The notes beneath the pieces were generated by a model. It did no database searches. It saw nothing but the letters and a program-made list of their open reading frames with translations, and had not been told where the DNA came from. From positions 235,162-299,161 of the forward strand of contig WJYB01000004.1 in the NCBI GenBank assembly GCA_009668015.1: DNA of 64,000 bases. The letters are read 5' to 3'. Positions 19,972 to 29,074 of this stretch are shown in pieces. The translations under genes were made by a program, and so were the position numbers. Each line of letters begins with the position of its first letter. The first letter of the stretch is position 1. The stretch is from Enterobacteriaceae bacterium RIT714. Its GTDB lineage: Bacteria > Pseudomonadota > Gammaproteobacteria > Enterobacterales > Enterobacteriaceae.

Positions 19972-21345
19972 ATGCGCATTCATATATTGGGGATTTGTGG
20001 CACTTTCATGGGCGGACTGGCGATGCTGGCGCGCTCTTTGGGCCATGAGGTGACAGGTTCGGACGCCAATGTTTATCCGCCGATGAGCACCTTGCTTGAG
20101 AAGCAAGGTATTGATCTCATTCAGGGATATGACGCCAGCCAGCTCGATTCACAGCCGGATCTGGTGATCATTGGCAACGCCATGACCCGGGGGAATCCGT
20201 GTGTCGAAGCCGTGCTGGAGCGCAACATTCCTTTCATGTCCGGTCCGCAGTGGCTGCATGATTTCATTCTCCGCGATCGTTGGGTCGTTGCGGTGGCCGG
20301 TACGCACGGTAAAACCACTACCGCCGGAATGGCGACCTGGATTCTTGAAGCCTGCGGCTACAAGCCCGGCTTTGTGATCGGTGGTGTGCCGGGGAATTTC
20401 GACGTCTCCGCGCGTCTGGGCGATAGCCCGTTCTTTGTGATTGAAGCCGATGAGTACGACTGCGCGTTCTTCGATAAGCGCTCTAAATTTGTGCATTACT
20501 GCCCGCGCACGCTGATCCTCAACAATCTTGAGTTCGATCACGCGGACATTTTTGACGATCTGAAGGCCATTCAGAAACAGTTCCATCATCTGGTGCGTAT
20601 CGTGCCGGGCCAGGGCCGTATCATTTATCCTGAGAATGACATCAACCTGAAGCAGACGATGGCGATGGGCTGCTGGAGCGAACAGGAGCTGGTGGGTGAG
20701 CAGGGTCACTGGCAGGCGAAGAAACTGACTACCGATGCTTCCGAGTGGGAAGTGTGGCTGGACGGCGAGAAAGTCGGCGAAGTGAAGTGGGAACTGGTCG
20801 GCGAACATAACATGCACAATGGCCTGATGGCGATTGCTGCGGCGCGTCATGTCGGCGTTCTGCCAGCCGATGCGGCAAACGCGCTGTGTTCCTTCATCAA
20901 CGCCCGTCGTCGTCTTGAGCTGCGCGGCGAAGCCAACGGCGTCACCGTGTACGACGATTTTGCCCATCATCCGACGGCCATTCTGGCAACGCTTGCGGCA
21001 TTACGCGGTAAAGTCGGTGGAACAGCGCGCATTCTGGCCGTGCTGGAACCTCGCTCGAACACCATGAAAATGGGGATCTGCAAAGACGATCTGGCCCCTT
21101 CTTTGGGTCGCGCCGATGAAGTCTTCCTGCTGCAACCACAGCATATTCCGTGGCAGGTGGCCGAAGTTGCCGAGGCGTGTATTCAGCCCGCGCACTGGCA
21201 TGCTGACGTCGATACGCTGGCGGAGATGATCGTCAAAACGGCACAGCCGGGCGATCATATTCTGGTGATGAGTAACGGTGGTTTTGGTGGGATTCATCAG
21301 AAACTGCTGGACGGTCTGGCGAAGAAAGCGGAAGCCGCTGAGTAA
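19972..21345 (+). CDS. mpl: UDP-MurNAc:L-Ala-gamma-D-Glu-meso-DAP ligase Mpl
   Basis: Cytoplasmic Mur-family ligase of peptidoglycan recycling; attaches the recovered tripeptide to UDP-MurNAc. 457 residues, the E. coli length. The first domain has GICGTFMGGLA, the ATP site is AGTHGKTTTAGM, the central EADEYDCAF motif carries catalytic acidic residues, and the DDFAHHPTAI motif lies late. Followed by a repeat array and the convergent darP. Confidence 0.97.
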   Translation: MRIHILGICGTFMGGLAMLARSLGHEVTGSDANVYPPMSTLLEKQGIDLIQGYDASQLDSQPDLVIIGNAMTRGNPCVEAVLERNIPFMSGPQWLHDFILRDRWVVAVAGTHGKTTTAGMATWILEACGYKPGFVIGGVPGNFDVSARLGDSPFFVIEADEYDCAFFDKRSKFVHYCPRTLILNNLEFDHADIFDDLKAIQKQFHHLVRIVPGQGRIIYPENDINLKQTMAMGCWSEQELVGEQGHWQAKKLTTDASEWEVWLDGEKVGEVKWELVGEHNMHNGLMAIAAARHVGVLPADAANALCSFINARRRLELRGEANGVTVYDDFAHHPTAILATLAALRGKVGGTARILAVLEPRSNTMKMGICKDDLAPSLGRADEVFLLQPQHIPWQVAEVAEACIQPAHWHADVDTLAEMIVKTAQPGDHILVMSNGGFGGIHQKLLDGLAKKAEAAE

Positions 21346-21350
21346 CGATT

Positions 21351-21487
21351 ACCCCTCACCCCGACCCTCTCCCCAGAGGGGCGAGGGGGAAAAACGGCAC
21401 CGGCCAGCCCTCTCACCCAGAGGGGCGAGGGGGGAAACGGCACCGGTCAATTCCCTCTCCCCTCTGGGGAGAGGGTTAGGGTGAGGG
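21351..21487. repeat. Palindromic repeat array between mpl and darP
   Basis: Three hairpin units (CCCTCTCCCC...GAGGGG types) joined by CGGCACCGG spacers. The array is bounded by CCCTCACCC on the left and GGGTTAGGGTGAGGGG on the right. It lies between convergent gene ends and probably serves as a transcription barrier. Confidence 0.88.
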
Positions 21488-21504
21488 GACAAGCGCTCTG
21501 AATC

Positions 21505-22056
21505 TTAACCTTCGTTTTCAGCCAGTTCGCGCAGATACTGGAAAATCAGACGCGCAGATTTCGGCGGCTTATTCCCTTCTTTCTCTTTCTTTGCGTTACG
21601 GATAAGCGAACGCAACTGCTGGCGGTCGGCATCCGGCCACAGATTCAACACTTCTGCGACCGCTTCATCGCCTTGATCAACCAGACGATCGCGGATCTGC
21701 TCAAGCTTATGGAACAGCGCAACCTGCTGGTTGTGGCGGTTTTTCAGCTTATCCAGCGCCTGGCGAATGGGTTCTACGTCACGCTGGCGCAGCATTTTAC
21801 CGATCAGCTGAAGCTGGCGGCGGCGGCCTTCTTTTTTGATTCGTTGGGCCAGTTCAATGGCACCGCGCAGATCCGGGTCGAGCGGGAGTTTATCCAGCGC
21901 GTTCTTACCCAGCTCTACCATTTCCGCACCAAGTTGTTTTAACTCTTCGGCGTCACGTTTAATTTCACTTTTACTGACCCAGATGATTTCATCATCTTCG
22001 TCTTCGATGTCATCACCGGGAACGTCGTCGAGCCAGTCGTCGGGCTGCTTAGTCAT
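21505..22056 (-). CDS. darP: Ribosome biogenesis factor DarP (YjgA)
   Basis: Binds late 50S precursors and promotes peptidyl-transferase-centre maturation. 183 residues from ATG 22056 ([16 protein letters not shown]), identical in length to E. coli. Acidic N-terminus, then helical basic stretches such as [19 protein letters not shown]. An extension to 22104 adds residues not in the family. Divergent from pmbA with a 94-bp gap. Confidence 0.95.
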   Translation of the reverse strand: MTKQPDDWLDDVPGDDIEDEDDEIIWVSKSEIKRDAEELKQLGAEMVELGKNALDKLPLDPDLRGAIELAQRIKKEGRRRQLQLIGKMLRQRDVEPIRQALDKLKNRHNQQVALFHKLEQIRDRLVDQGDEAVAEVLNLWPDADRQQLRSLIRNAKKEKEGNKPPKSARLIFQYLRELAENEG

Positions 22057-22150
22057 GTCAGGCTCCTTAAAAAAGAGGCTAATGTTACCAGTTAAGACGC
22101 GCACTGAAAAACGGTTCTCTGTTAGACTTCAGATAACTATCTCTTACAGT

Positions 22151-23503
22151 ATGGCATTTGCGATGAAAGTAACCTCACAAGTTGAAGCGCAGCGTAAGAT
22201 TCTCGAAGAAGCGGTATCCACAGCACTGATGCTGGCTTCAGGTCAATCCGATGGTGCGGAAGTAGCCGTGAGTAAAACCACGGGCATTGGCGTCAGTACC
22301 CGTTTTGGTGAAGTGGAGAACGTTGAATTTAACAGTGACGGCGCGCTGGGGATTACGGTTTATCACCAGAATCGCAAGGGGAGCGCCTCCTCGACCGATC
22401 TCAGCCCGGACGCGATTGCCCGTACCGTGCAGGCGGCGCTGGATATTGCGCGCTACACTTCGCCTGATCCTTACGCAGGTGTGGCGGAAAAAGAACTGCT
22501 GGCGTTTGACGCCCCCGATCTGGATCTGTTCCATCCTGCCGATATTTCACCAGACCAGGCGATCGAGCTGGCGGCACGCGCTGAACAAGCCTCTTTGAAA
22601 GCGGATAAGCGCATCACCAACACCGAAGGTGGCAGCTTTAACAGCCACTATGGCATCAAAGTCTTCGGCAACAGCCACGGCATGCTGCAGGGCTACTGCT
22701 CCACGCGCCACTCTCTTTCTAGCTGTGTGATTGCCGAAGAGAACGGCGACATGGAGCGCGATTACGCCTATACCATTGGTCGTGCGATGGAAGATTTGCA
22801 GTCGCCTGAGTGGGTCGGTGAAGAGTGTGCGAAGCGTACGCTTTCCCGTTTATCGCCGCGTAAACTCTCCACCATGAAAGCCCCGGTGATTTTTGCCAAT
22901 GAAGTGGCAACCGGTCTTTTTGGCCATCTGGTGGGAGCGATTGCCGGTGGGGCGGTGTACCGTAAATCAACGTTCCTGCTCGATGCCCTCGGCACGCAGA
23001 TCCTGCCCGAGTGGCTGACCATCGAAGAGCATCCTCACCTGTTGAAAGGCCTGGCCTCCACGCCGTTCGACAGCGAAGGGGTACGCACGGAGCGTCGCGA
23101 TATTATTAAAGACGGCGTGCTGACTCAGTGGCTGCTGACCAACTACTCCGCGCGCAAACTGGGGCTGAAAAGCACCGGTCACGCGGGCGGGATCCACAAC
23201 TGGCGCATTGAAGGTCAGGGCCTGAACTTTGAGCAGATGCTGAAGCAAATGGGCACCGGGCTGGTCGTGACCGAGCTGATGGGTCAGGGCGTGAGCGGTA
23301 TCACCGGCGATTACTCTCGCGGTGCGGCGGGCTTCTGGGTCGAAAATGGCGAAATTCAGTATCCGGTGAGCGAGATCACCATCGCCGGAAATCTAAAAGA
23401 TATGTGGCGCAATATCGTGACGGTTGGTAACGATATTGAAACGCGCAGCAATATACAGTGTGGTTCAGTGCTGTTGCCGGAGATGAAAATCGCCGGTCAG
23501 TAA
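22151..23503 (+). CDS. pmbA: Metalloprotease TldE (PmbA)
   Basis: Regulatory partner of TldD in the TldD-TldE protease that processes microcin B17 and degrades CcdA. 450 residues from ATG 22151 ([22 protein letters not shown]), near-identical to E. coli PmbA. It contains the family segments DFGxxGAS-like ([11 protein letters not shown]) and a long conserved C-terminus ending [15 protein letters not shown] reading frame open further upstream overlaps darP antisense and is not used. TldD is not in the window. Confidence 0.96.
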   Translation: MAFAMKVTSQVEAQRKILEEAVSTALMLASGQSDGAEVAVSKTTGIGVSTRFGEVENVEFNSDGALGITVYHQNRKGSASSTDLSPDAIARTVQAALDIARYTSPDPYAGVAEKELLAFDAPDLDLFHPADISPDQAIELAARAEQASLKADKRITNTEGGSFNSHYGIKVFGNSHGMLQGYCSTRHSLSSCVIAEENGDMERDYAYTIGRAMEDLQSPEWVGEECAKRTLSRLSPRKLSTMKAPVIFANEVATGLFGHLVGAIAGGAVYRKSTFLLDALGTQILPEWLTIEEHPHLLKGLASTPFDSEGVRTERRDIIKDGVLTQWLLTNYSARKLGLKSTGHAGGIHNWRIEGQGLNFEQMLKQMGTGLVVTELMGQGVSGITGDYSRGAAGFWVENGEIQYPVSEITIAGNLKDMWRNIVTVGNDIETRSNIQCGSVLLPEMKIAGQ

Positions 23504-23506
23504 TAC

Positions 23507-23575
23507 CCGTCATACTTCAGGCGGCAGGGCCAGGCGCAGCGCCTTGTCCCGTCGCCCGAATGACTGAGGGTATTG
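23507..23575. repeat. Imperfect inverted-repeat element between pmbA and cybC
   Basis: Ends ATACCCGTCAT...and ATGACTGAGGGTAT are inverted, with a GC-rich centre (GGCGCAGCGCC). It resembles the CGTCATACTTCA-type dispersed palindromes of enterobacteria; a similar CCCGTCATACTTCA run occurs at 40914-40927. No gene lies in the gap. Confidence 0.7.
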
Positions 23576-23609
23576 CGCTTATTGTTAATAATAAAAAAGG
23601 AAGTGAGCA

Positions 23610-23996
23610 ATGCGTAAACATCTGTTAGCGATCGTCGCAGCTTCAACGCTGATTCTTGGTTCTTCTGCGTTTGCCGCCGATCTTGAAGACGATATGGATA
23701 CCCTCAGTACCAATCTGAAGGTGGTGCAAAAAACGGATAATGCGGCAGAGATGAAAGACGCATTGACCAAAATGCGCACCGCCGCGCTGGATGCGCAAAA
23801 AGCCACGCCGCCTAAGCTGGAAAACAGCGCGGCGGACAGCGCAGAGATGAAAGACTATCGCCACGGTTTTGACGTGCTGGTCGGCCAGATTGACGGCGCG
23901 CTGAAGCTTGCCAACGAAGGCAAAGTGAAAGAGGCGCAGGCAGCGGCCGATGAGTTCGTGACGACGCGCAACGCCTACCACAAAAAGTATCGCTAA
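23610..23996 (+). CDS. cybC: Soluble cytochrome b562
   Basis: Periplasmic four-helix-bundle haemoprotein of uncertain physiological role. 128 residues: a 22-residue signal peptide ending SAFA, then a 106-residue mature protein starting ADLEDDM. The haem ligands Met7 (in LEDDMDT) and His102 (in RNAYHKKYR) of the mature protein are both present, so the gene is intact, unlike the disrupted K-12 version. Confidence 0.95.
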   Translation: MRKHLLAIVAASTLILGSSAFAADLEDDMDTLSTNLKVVQKTDNAAEMKDALTKMRTAALDAQKATPPKLENSAADSAEMKDYRHGFDVLVGQIDGALKLANEGKVKEAQAAADEFVTTRNAYHKKYR

Positions 23997-24158
23997 CCGA
24001 CGCGCTGCTTCTTATCAGTACCCCGCGGGGGAGTCATGCACTTCCTCGCTATCCTCTGAAGTCGGTCATCGGTATAAGTAAACCTTATCCACATCACAAT
24101 TTTGCCCATCCGCTGATAAACGTTTCCGCTTGAGTTCCTGATAGTTGACCGCCGAATA

Positions 24159-24176
24159 GCGTGATATTCATCACGC
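24159..24176 (+). promoter_or_regulatory. CRP-like site upstream of the 24-33 kb accessory block
   Basis: GCGTGAT-ATTC-ATCACGC, a perfect inverted repeat containing GTGA-N6-TCAC, the core of CRP sites. It lies in the 349-bp gap after cybC, about 180 bp upstream of the first gene of the block, and suggests catabolite control. Confidence 0.65.
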
Positions 24177-24239
24177 AAAGACAGTCGATAATTCATATTC
24201 AACGCATTTATGTGGCACAGATCACTGGCGCCGCTCTCC

Positions 24240-24259
24240 TTTCCACTTCGAAGTGGAAA
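24240..24259 (+). promoter_or_regulatory. Perfect 20-bp palindrome, operator candidate
   Basis: TTTCCACTTCGAAGTGGAAA is a perfect palindrome with no loop, 87 bp before the first gene of the block. No second copy was noticed in the window. It is a plausible binding site for the PRD activator encoded at 31291. The rest of 23997-24345 shows only the CRP-like site and A/T-rich promoter-like DNA. Confidence 0.6.
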
Positions 24260-24345
24260 ACAACTCGCTACAAACATTTAACCTCCAGCGTTAGTTTTAT
24301 CCCAGAGCCATTAACGGGGTAAGACGAGTGATTAACGGAGCGGTA

Positions 24346-24666
24346 ATGAACGACGTTGGGGAACAGGCAGCCAAAACTGAACAGCTTGCCGACACCATGT
24401 TAAAGCAGGTGTTTGCCCTGCTCAGCCATCACAACATTCTCCCCAATGACGTACAGGTACAAATGCTGACTTCGCACGTTCGCGCGATGGCGCACCGGTC
24501 GGTGACCGGCGAGCCGCTGCCGGAGGTAGAAGCCGACCTGTTCGACGAAATTTCTGCAGATTCGATGCGGCTTGCCCGCGAAGTGGTCGCTCAGTTTGGC
24601 AATCTTCCTGATGAAGAGGCCTGGCTGCTCTCCGTTCACTTTGAAGTCGCGAAAGACAACCTTTAA
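24346..24666 (+). CDS. Small stand-alone PRD-domain protein (EF_0829/AHA_3910 type)
   Basis: 106 residues from ATG 24346, preceded by GGAG; a GTG at 24328 is the alternative start. A single PTS-regulation-domain-like helical unit: LLSHHNILPNDVQVQMLTSHV carries histidines typical of PRDs, and it ends DEEAWLLSVHFEVAKDN, matching the usual second-histidine helix (LxVHF). There is no DNA- or RNA-binding domain. In the Enterococcus faecalis EF_0829-EF_0839 gene set a protein of this type starts the cluster. Role unknown; possibly a phosphorylation-sensitive partner of the transporter or activator. Confidence 0.75.
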   Translation: MNDVGEQAAKTEQLADTMLKQVFALLSHHNILPNDVQVQMLTSHVRAMAHRSVTGEPLPEVEADLFDEISADSMRLAREVVAQFGNLPDEEAWLLSVHFEVAKDNL

Positions 24667-24677
24667 GGAGCAACACC

Positions 24678-25040
24678 ATGGAACAAATTACAGTCGTGAT
24701 TGGCGATCGTCTTGGTAAAGGCCAGAAAGTCGCTGCCGGGGTTGAAAAGGCAGGCGGGCGTGCGGTGGTCGTACCGGGCGTGGCAGCAGACATGAAACTG
24801 GGCGATGTGATGAAAGCGGAAAACGCCACCTTCGGCATCTCCTTCTGCGGCAGCGGTGGCGCAGGCGCAATCACCGCGCAAACCAAATATGGCTACAAAG
24901 CCAAATACGGTATGCGTTCAGTGGAAGAGGGCGTCACCGCCATTAACGAAGGCTGCAACGTGCTGGGCTTTGGCTTTATGGACAAAGAAGAGCTGGGTGA
25001 GCGTCTGGTGCAGGCGTGGCAGAAGAAGCACGGCGCCTGA
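24678..25040 (+). CDS. Glycine-rich SFCGS-family protein, unknown function
   Basis: 120 residues, cytoplasmic by composition. It starts with a beta-strand (MEQITVVIGD) followed by alternating alpha/beta pattern. The signature SFCGSGGAGAITAQ has Cys57 at the tip of a glycine-rich loop. Recognised as the SFCGS family (EF_0830 type) found with DUF4310-4312 proteins. The Cys-in-a-loop arrangement recalls PTS EIIB phosphocysteine loops, but that is only an analogy. Eleven bases after the PRD gene and two before the next gene, so one operon. Confidence 0.75.
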   Translation: MEQITVVIGDRLGKGQKVAAGVEKAGGRAVVVPGVAADMKLGDVMKAENATFGISFCGSGGAGAITAQTKYGYKAKYGMRSVEEGVTAINEGCNVLGFGFMDKEELGERLVQAWQKKHGA

Positions 25041-25042
25041 AT

Positions 25043-25342
25043 ATGAAAGAACACTTCACCACCACGGTGAGAGTCAAAGGCAAAGGCGAGATGAAAACCC
25101 GCGCCTTTGCTGACGCACTCAACCACGTTCAGGCCGCGGTGATGAACACATCGCCGCATATCTTACTGCGTATTGAGCCACAGGATGTGCAGGTTGTTCA
25201 GGCGCAAGAAGCGGTGCGTAAAGAAGCCTTTCTGTACTTCTTTTTGCGCCGGGAAAGACGCACCTACAGCGTGGAGCTGGATGTGACCGTCAACGTGACC
25301 GCCATCAATCTCGACAAGGTGGACTTTGTCACGCAACGCTGA
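25043..25342 (+). CDS. DUF4312-family small protein
   Basis: 99 residues from ATG 25043. An in-frame GTG 27 bp upstream overlaps the preceding gene and is less likely. Two-layer alpha/beta pattern: TTTVRVKGKGEMKTRAFADALNHVQ, a basic FLRRERRTYSVELDV strand and a hydrophobic end. No membrane segment. Family known from the EF_0831 context; function unknown. Its constant association with two membrane proteins suggests a transporter accessory subunit. Confidence 0.72.
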   Translation: MKEHFTTTVRVKGKGEMKTRAFADALNHVQAAVMNTSPHILLRIEPQDVQVVQAQEAVRKEAFLYFFLRRERRTYSVELDVTVNVTAINLDKVDFVTQR

Positions 25343-25364
25343 TTCTTACTAATAGGGCAGACTA

Positions 25365-26141
25365 ATGTTCCTGATAATTTTAATAAAATCGCTCATCATC
25401 GGCGGCCTGGTTGGCGTCGGCGTAGGCGCCGGGGCTGCACGCATGTTTCATGCGCCTACCACACAGGGTATGGGCGCGTTTCGTACGTTAGGGGAACTGA
25501 ACTCCTGCGAAGGGGACCCTGCTTCCCACTTCTCTTTTGGATTAGGCTTCTTCTTCAACGCCTGGGCATCGTCGGTGGCGGCGGGGGCATTCACCCAGGA
25601 CGTTGACCATCGCATCATTCCTAACTGGGGCGCGGCAGCGCTGATGTTAAAAAACCGCAACGTCGGCGAAACGCTGCACAATCCTAAGCGCATGGCGATT
25701 GCCTGCGGCATCATCGGCATGTTCGTGGTCACCTTCCTGAATCTCACCGCGTCGTCCGTTCCGGCGGCTCTGCAGGTGACTGCCGTTAAGGTGCTGGTTC
25801 CGGCGGCAAACCTGCTGGTCAATACCGTGATGCCGGTGATTTTCTGGCTGGCCGCCATTGATGCGGGCAAAAAGTCCGGCTTCTGGGCGACCGTGTTTGG
25901 CGGCGCAGCGCAGCTGATTATGGGTAACGCCGTACCGGGTCTGGTGCTCGGCATTCTGATCGGTAAAGGCGTAGAAGAGAGCGGCTGGAACCACGTCACC
26001 AAAGTGATGATGGTGGCTATCGTTCTGCTGTTCGTGTTGAGCGGCTTCTTCCGCGGCTTTGACATGAAGATGATCGAATCCTTCCACCTCACCGTGCCGA
26101 ACTGGCTCGAACTCATCCACAGCTCGCTCAGCGGCAAATAA
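25365..26141 (+). CDS. DUF4311-family integral membrane protein
   Basis: 258 residues with about six hydrophobic spans, starting MFLIILIKSLIIGGLVGVGVGAGAARMFH. It includes LVPAANLLVNTVMPVIFWLAAIDAGKKSG and KVMMVAIVLLFVLSGFF. EF_0832-type protein. Two membrane proteins of different families side by side (this and DUF4310) look like a two-subunit permease. Substrate is inferred only from the neighbouring catabolic enzymes. Confidence 0.75.
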   Translation: MFLIILIKSLIIGGLVGVGVGAGAARMFHAPTTQGMGAFRTLGELNSCEGDPASHFSFGLGFFFNAWASSVAAGAFTQDVDHRIIPNWGAAALMLKNRNVGETLHNPKRMAIACGIIGMFVVTFLNLTASSVPAALQVTAVKVLVPAANLLVNTVMPVIFWLAAIDAGKKSGFWATVFGGAAQLIMGNAVPGLVLGILIGKGVEESGWNHVTKVMMVAIVLLFVLSGFFRGFDMKMIESFHLTVPNWLELIHSSLSGK

Positions 26142-26154
26142 CAGGAGCCTCTAA

Positions 26155-26796
26155 ATGGAACAGAATAAAGGTTTTTGGTATGCCGACTGGTCGTTCCCGA
26201 TCTTCGTTGGCCTGCTCTCGTCCGGCGTTTTTGCCGGGACGCACATGTACTACCTGTACGGCATCGGCGCATTTAACGAAGTGGCGTTCGTCGCCATGCT
26301 GAAAGCGGGAATGGATACCGGCGTTTATGGCGCGGTGGCGGCCTTCGGTGCGAGCTTCCTGTTTGCCCGCATCATTGAAGGATCGCTGGTGGGGATTCTG
26401 GACATTGGCGGTGCGATCCAGACCGGCGTAGGGCTGGGCGTGCCGGCGCTGCTGCTGGGCGCTGGCTTTGTCTTCCCGGTGGCGAACTTTATTGCTTCCC
26501 TGATTACCGGGCTGGTGATTGGTCTGGCGATTGGCTATCTGATCATTCTGGCGCGTAAATTCACCATCAATCAGAGCGACTCCACCTATGGCGCGGACGT
26601 GATGATGGGCGCGGGTAACGCGTCCGGGCGCTTCCTCGGCCCGTTGATCATTCTCAGCGCGATGACCGCTTCTATTCCGATTGGTATCGGCTCGCTGGTG
26701 GGCGCACTGCTGTTTTATCTGTGGCAGAAGCCGATTACCGGTGGCGCGATCCTCGGTGCCATGATTTTAGGTTCACTGTTCCCGGTGTCTCTTTAA
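26155..26796 (+). CDS. DUF4310-family integral membrane protein
   Basis: 213 residues, five or six hydrophobic spans rich in glycine (LVGILDIGGAIQTGVGLGVPALLLGAGFVFPVANF), with a polar NQSDSTYGADVMMGAGNASGRF loop that could line a permeation path. EF_0833-type protein. It follows the DUF4311 gene by 13 bases and shares its RBS spacing. Together they are the likely membrane core of an uncharacterised importer; direction of transport is inferred from the downstream catabolic genes. Confidence 0.75.
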   Translation: MEQNKGFWYADWSFPIFVGLLSSGVFAGTHMYYLYGIGAFNEVAFVAMLKAGMDTGVYGAVAAFGASFLFARIIEGSLVGILDIGGAIQTGVGLGVPALLLGAGFVFPVANFIASLITGLVIGLAIGYLIILARKFTINQSDSTYGADVMMGAGNASGRFLGPLIILSAMTASIPIGIGSLVGALLFYLWQKPITGGAILGAMILGSLFPVSL

Positions 26797-26838
26797 CCTC
26801 CACGGGCGCGAATGCGCCCGACTTATCAGGAGACAGGT

Positions 26839-27972
26839 ATGTTTGATTTACTCCTGCGCCGTGCGCGCCTTACCGACGATACCCTGAGCGATATCGCCAT
26901 CCAGGACGGAAAGATCGCGGCGCTTGGCGAGATTGACGCTCCCGCACACAAGACGGTCGAGCTGAACGGCGAGGTGTTTGTCAGCGCAGGCTGGATTGAT
27001 TCCCACGTTCACTGTTACCCCCACTCCCCGATCTACCACGACGAGCCGGATAGCGTGGGGATTGCCACAGGCGTCACCACGGTGGTCGACGCGGGCAGCA
27101 CCGGTGCGGATGATGTGGACGACTTCTACGAAATTACCCGCAAAGCCTCAACCGAGGTTTTTGCCCTGCTGAACATTTCCCGCGTGGGACTGATCGCCCA
27201 GAACGAACTGGCGAACATGGCCAATATCGACGCCAACGCGGTACAACAGGCCGTCGCACGCCACCCGGATTTCATCGTTGGCCTGAAAGCGCGCATGAGC
27301 AGCAGCGTGGTGGGGGAAAACGGTATTACGCCGCTGGCGCGTGCGAAAGCGATTCAGAAAGAGAACGGCGATCTGCCGCTGATGGTCCACATCGGTAACA
27401 ACCCGCCGAATCTCGACGAGATTGCCGATCTGCTCAGTTCCGGCGACATCATCACCCACTGCTACAACGGCAAACCGAACCGCATTTTGACGCCAGAGGG
27501 CGAACTGCGCGCCTCCGTCACCCGCGCGCTCAAACGCGGCGTGCGTTTAGACGTGGGACACGGTACGGCGAGTTTCAGTTTTGAAGTGGCGAAACGCGCC
27601 ATCGCGATGGGCATTTTGCCGCACACCATCAGCTCGGATATTTACTGTCGCAACCGGATTAACGGCCCGGTAGGAAGCCTTGCCAGCGTAATGTCGAAAT
27701 TCCTCGCTATCGGCATGTCGCTGCCGCAGGTGATCGAGTGCGTCACCGCCAACGCCGCCGATGGCCTGCGTCTGGCCCATAAAGGCCGTATTCAGCCGGG
27801 GCTGGATGCGGACCTGACGCTGTTCACCGTCAAACATCAGCCCACGCTGCTGGTGGATGCGGAAAACGACAGCCTGCAGGCTGAACATCTTCTGGTGCCG
27901 CTTGCCGCGATCCGCGCGGGCAAGGGCTACATGACCGAACAAGGGAGTACGGAAAATGCCTTCGATTTATGA
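26839..27972 (+). CDS. Amidohydrolase/deacetylase-type metallohydrolase
   Basis: 377 residues from ATG 26839 (after CAGGAGACAGGT). Complete metal site of the amidohydrolase superfamily: HxH at His56/His58 (IDSHVHCYP), carboxylated-lysine candidate Lys150 (GLKARMSS), His184 (MVHIGN), His207 (THCYNG) and Asp267 (SSDIYC). EF_0837-type family. By context it probably removes an N-acyl group from an imported amino sugar acid before deamination. Its stop overlaps the next gene by 17 bases. A dihydroorotase or dipeptidase activity cannot be excluded. Confidence 0.8.
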   Translation: MFDLLLRRARLTDDTLSDIAIQDGKIAALGEIDAPAHKTVELNGEVFVSAGWIDSHVHCYPHSPIYHDEPDSVGIATGVTTVVDAGSTGADDVDDFYEITRKASTEVFALLNISRVGLIAQNELANMANIDANAVQQAVARHPDFIVGLKARMSSSVVGENGITPLARAKAIQKENGDLPLMVHIGNNPPNLDEIADLLSSGDIITHCYNGKPNRILTPEGELRASVTRALKRGVRLDVGHGTASFSFEVAKRAIAMGILPHTISSDIYCRNRINGPVGSLASVMSKFLAIGMSLPQVIECVTANAADGLRLAHKGRIQPGLDADLTLFTVKHQPTLLVDAENDSLQAEHLLVPLAAIRAGKGYMTEQGSTENAFDL

Positions 27973-29074
27973 GAAATACCATTTAAAACAGGTCATTAAC
28001 ACGTCTGGCCGCATGACCGCGCTGGGCGTATCAACGCCGCGCCCGGAAGTGGTGCAGGCGGCGATGGACGGCATGAACCAGTACTTCGAAATGAAAGATC
28101 TGGTGAATAAAACCGGGGAATACATCGCGAAGCTGCTGGACGTGGAAGGGGCGACGGTGGTCTCGTGCGCGTCAGCAGGGATCGCCCAATCCGTGGCCGC
28201 GGTGCTGGTGAAAGACAGCGACTGGCTGCTGGAAAATCTGCACGTCACCCCGATCGAGAATAACGGAATCGTGTTGCCGAAGGGCCACAACGTCAACTTT
28301 GGCGCACCGGTGGGCACGATGGTGGCGCTCGGCGGCGGCAAGCTGGTGGAAGCCGGTTACGCCAACGAATGCTCCGCCGATCAGCTGGCGGCGGCGATCA
28401 CCCCGCGCACGGCGGCGATCCTGTACATCAAATCACACCACTGCGTGCAGAAAAGCATGCTCAGCGTTGAGCAAGCCGCGGTGGTGGCGCACAAACACGA
28501 TCTGCCGCTGATCGTCGATGCGGCGGCCGAAGAGGATCTCCATACCTACTATCGTTCCGGCGCGGATCTGGTGATCTACAGCGGCGCGAAGGCGATCGAA
28601 GGGCCGACCAGCGGTCTGGTGATCGGCAAAACGCAGTACGTCGAGTGGGTTAAACGCCAGACGGCGGGTATTGGCCGCGCGATGAAAGTGGGCAAAGAGG
28701 GCATTCTGGGGCTGACCTGCGCCATCGAACACTACCTGACGGCCACGAAAGAGAGCGGGGCGGAAATGGTGGCGAAGATGACGCCGTTTATTGATGCGCT
28801 GAATACGCTCAACGGCGTCACGGCCCGTGTGGTCTGGGACAGCGCTGGCCGCGATATCGCCCGCACCGAAATCAAATTCGACGAAGCCGCCACCGGCGTG
28901 GGGACCGGCGATCTGGTCAATGAACTGAAGCAGGGCGAATACGCGATTTACTTCCGCGGCTACAAGGCTAACGAAGGGATTATCGAAGCGGATGTGCGCA
29001 GCGTCAGCGCCGATCAGCTGAACATTGTTTATCGCCGCATTCGTGAAGTGTTAGGCCAGGAGAAACAAGCATGA
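27956..29074 (+). CDS. DgaE-like PLP-dependent ammonia-lyase (SelA-related fold)
   Basis: 372 residues. The PLP lysine is probably Lys212 in YSGAKAIEGPTSG, preceded by IVDAAAEEDLHTYY with the cofactor-binding aspartate. Family members include DgaE, D-glucosaminate-6-phosphate ammonia-lyase of Salmonella, which converts the amino acid sugar to a 2-keto-3-deoxy sugar acid. Translationally coupled to both neighbours (17-base overlap upstream, ATGA downstream). The substrate may be phosphorylated or not; no kinase is present in the operon. Confidence 0.8.
   Translation: MPSIYEKYHLKQVINTSGRMTALGVSTPRPEVVQAAMDGMNQYFEMKDLVNKTGEYIAKLLDVEGATVVSCASAGIAQSVAAVLVKDSDWLLENLHVTPIENNGIVLPKGHNVNFGAPVGTMVALGGGKLVEAGYANECSADQLAAAITPRTAAILYIKSHHCVQKSMLSVEQAAVVAHKHDLPLIVDAAAEEDLHTYYRSGADLVIYSGAKAIEGPTSGLVIGKTQYVEWVKRQTAGIGRAMKVGKEGILGLTCAIEHYLTATKESGAEMVAKMTPFIDALNTLNGVTARVVWDSAGRDIARTEIKFDEAATGVGTGDLVNELKQGEYAIYFRGYKANEGIIEADVRSVSADQLNIVYRRIREVLGQEKQA

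Noticed and set aside
24213..24230. TGGCAC...as a sigma-54 promoter for the 24-33 kb block
   Set aside because: The -12 element is wrong: ACTGG appears where TTGC is expected at the required spacing.
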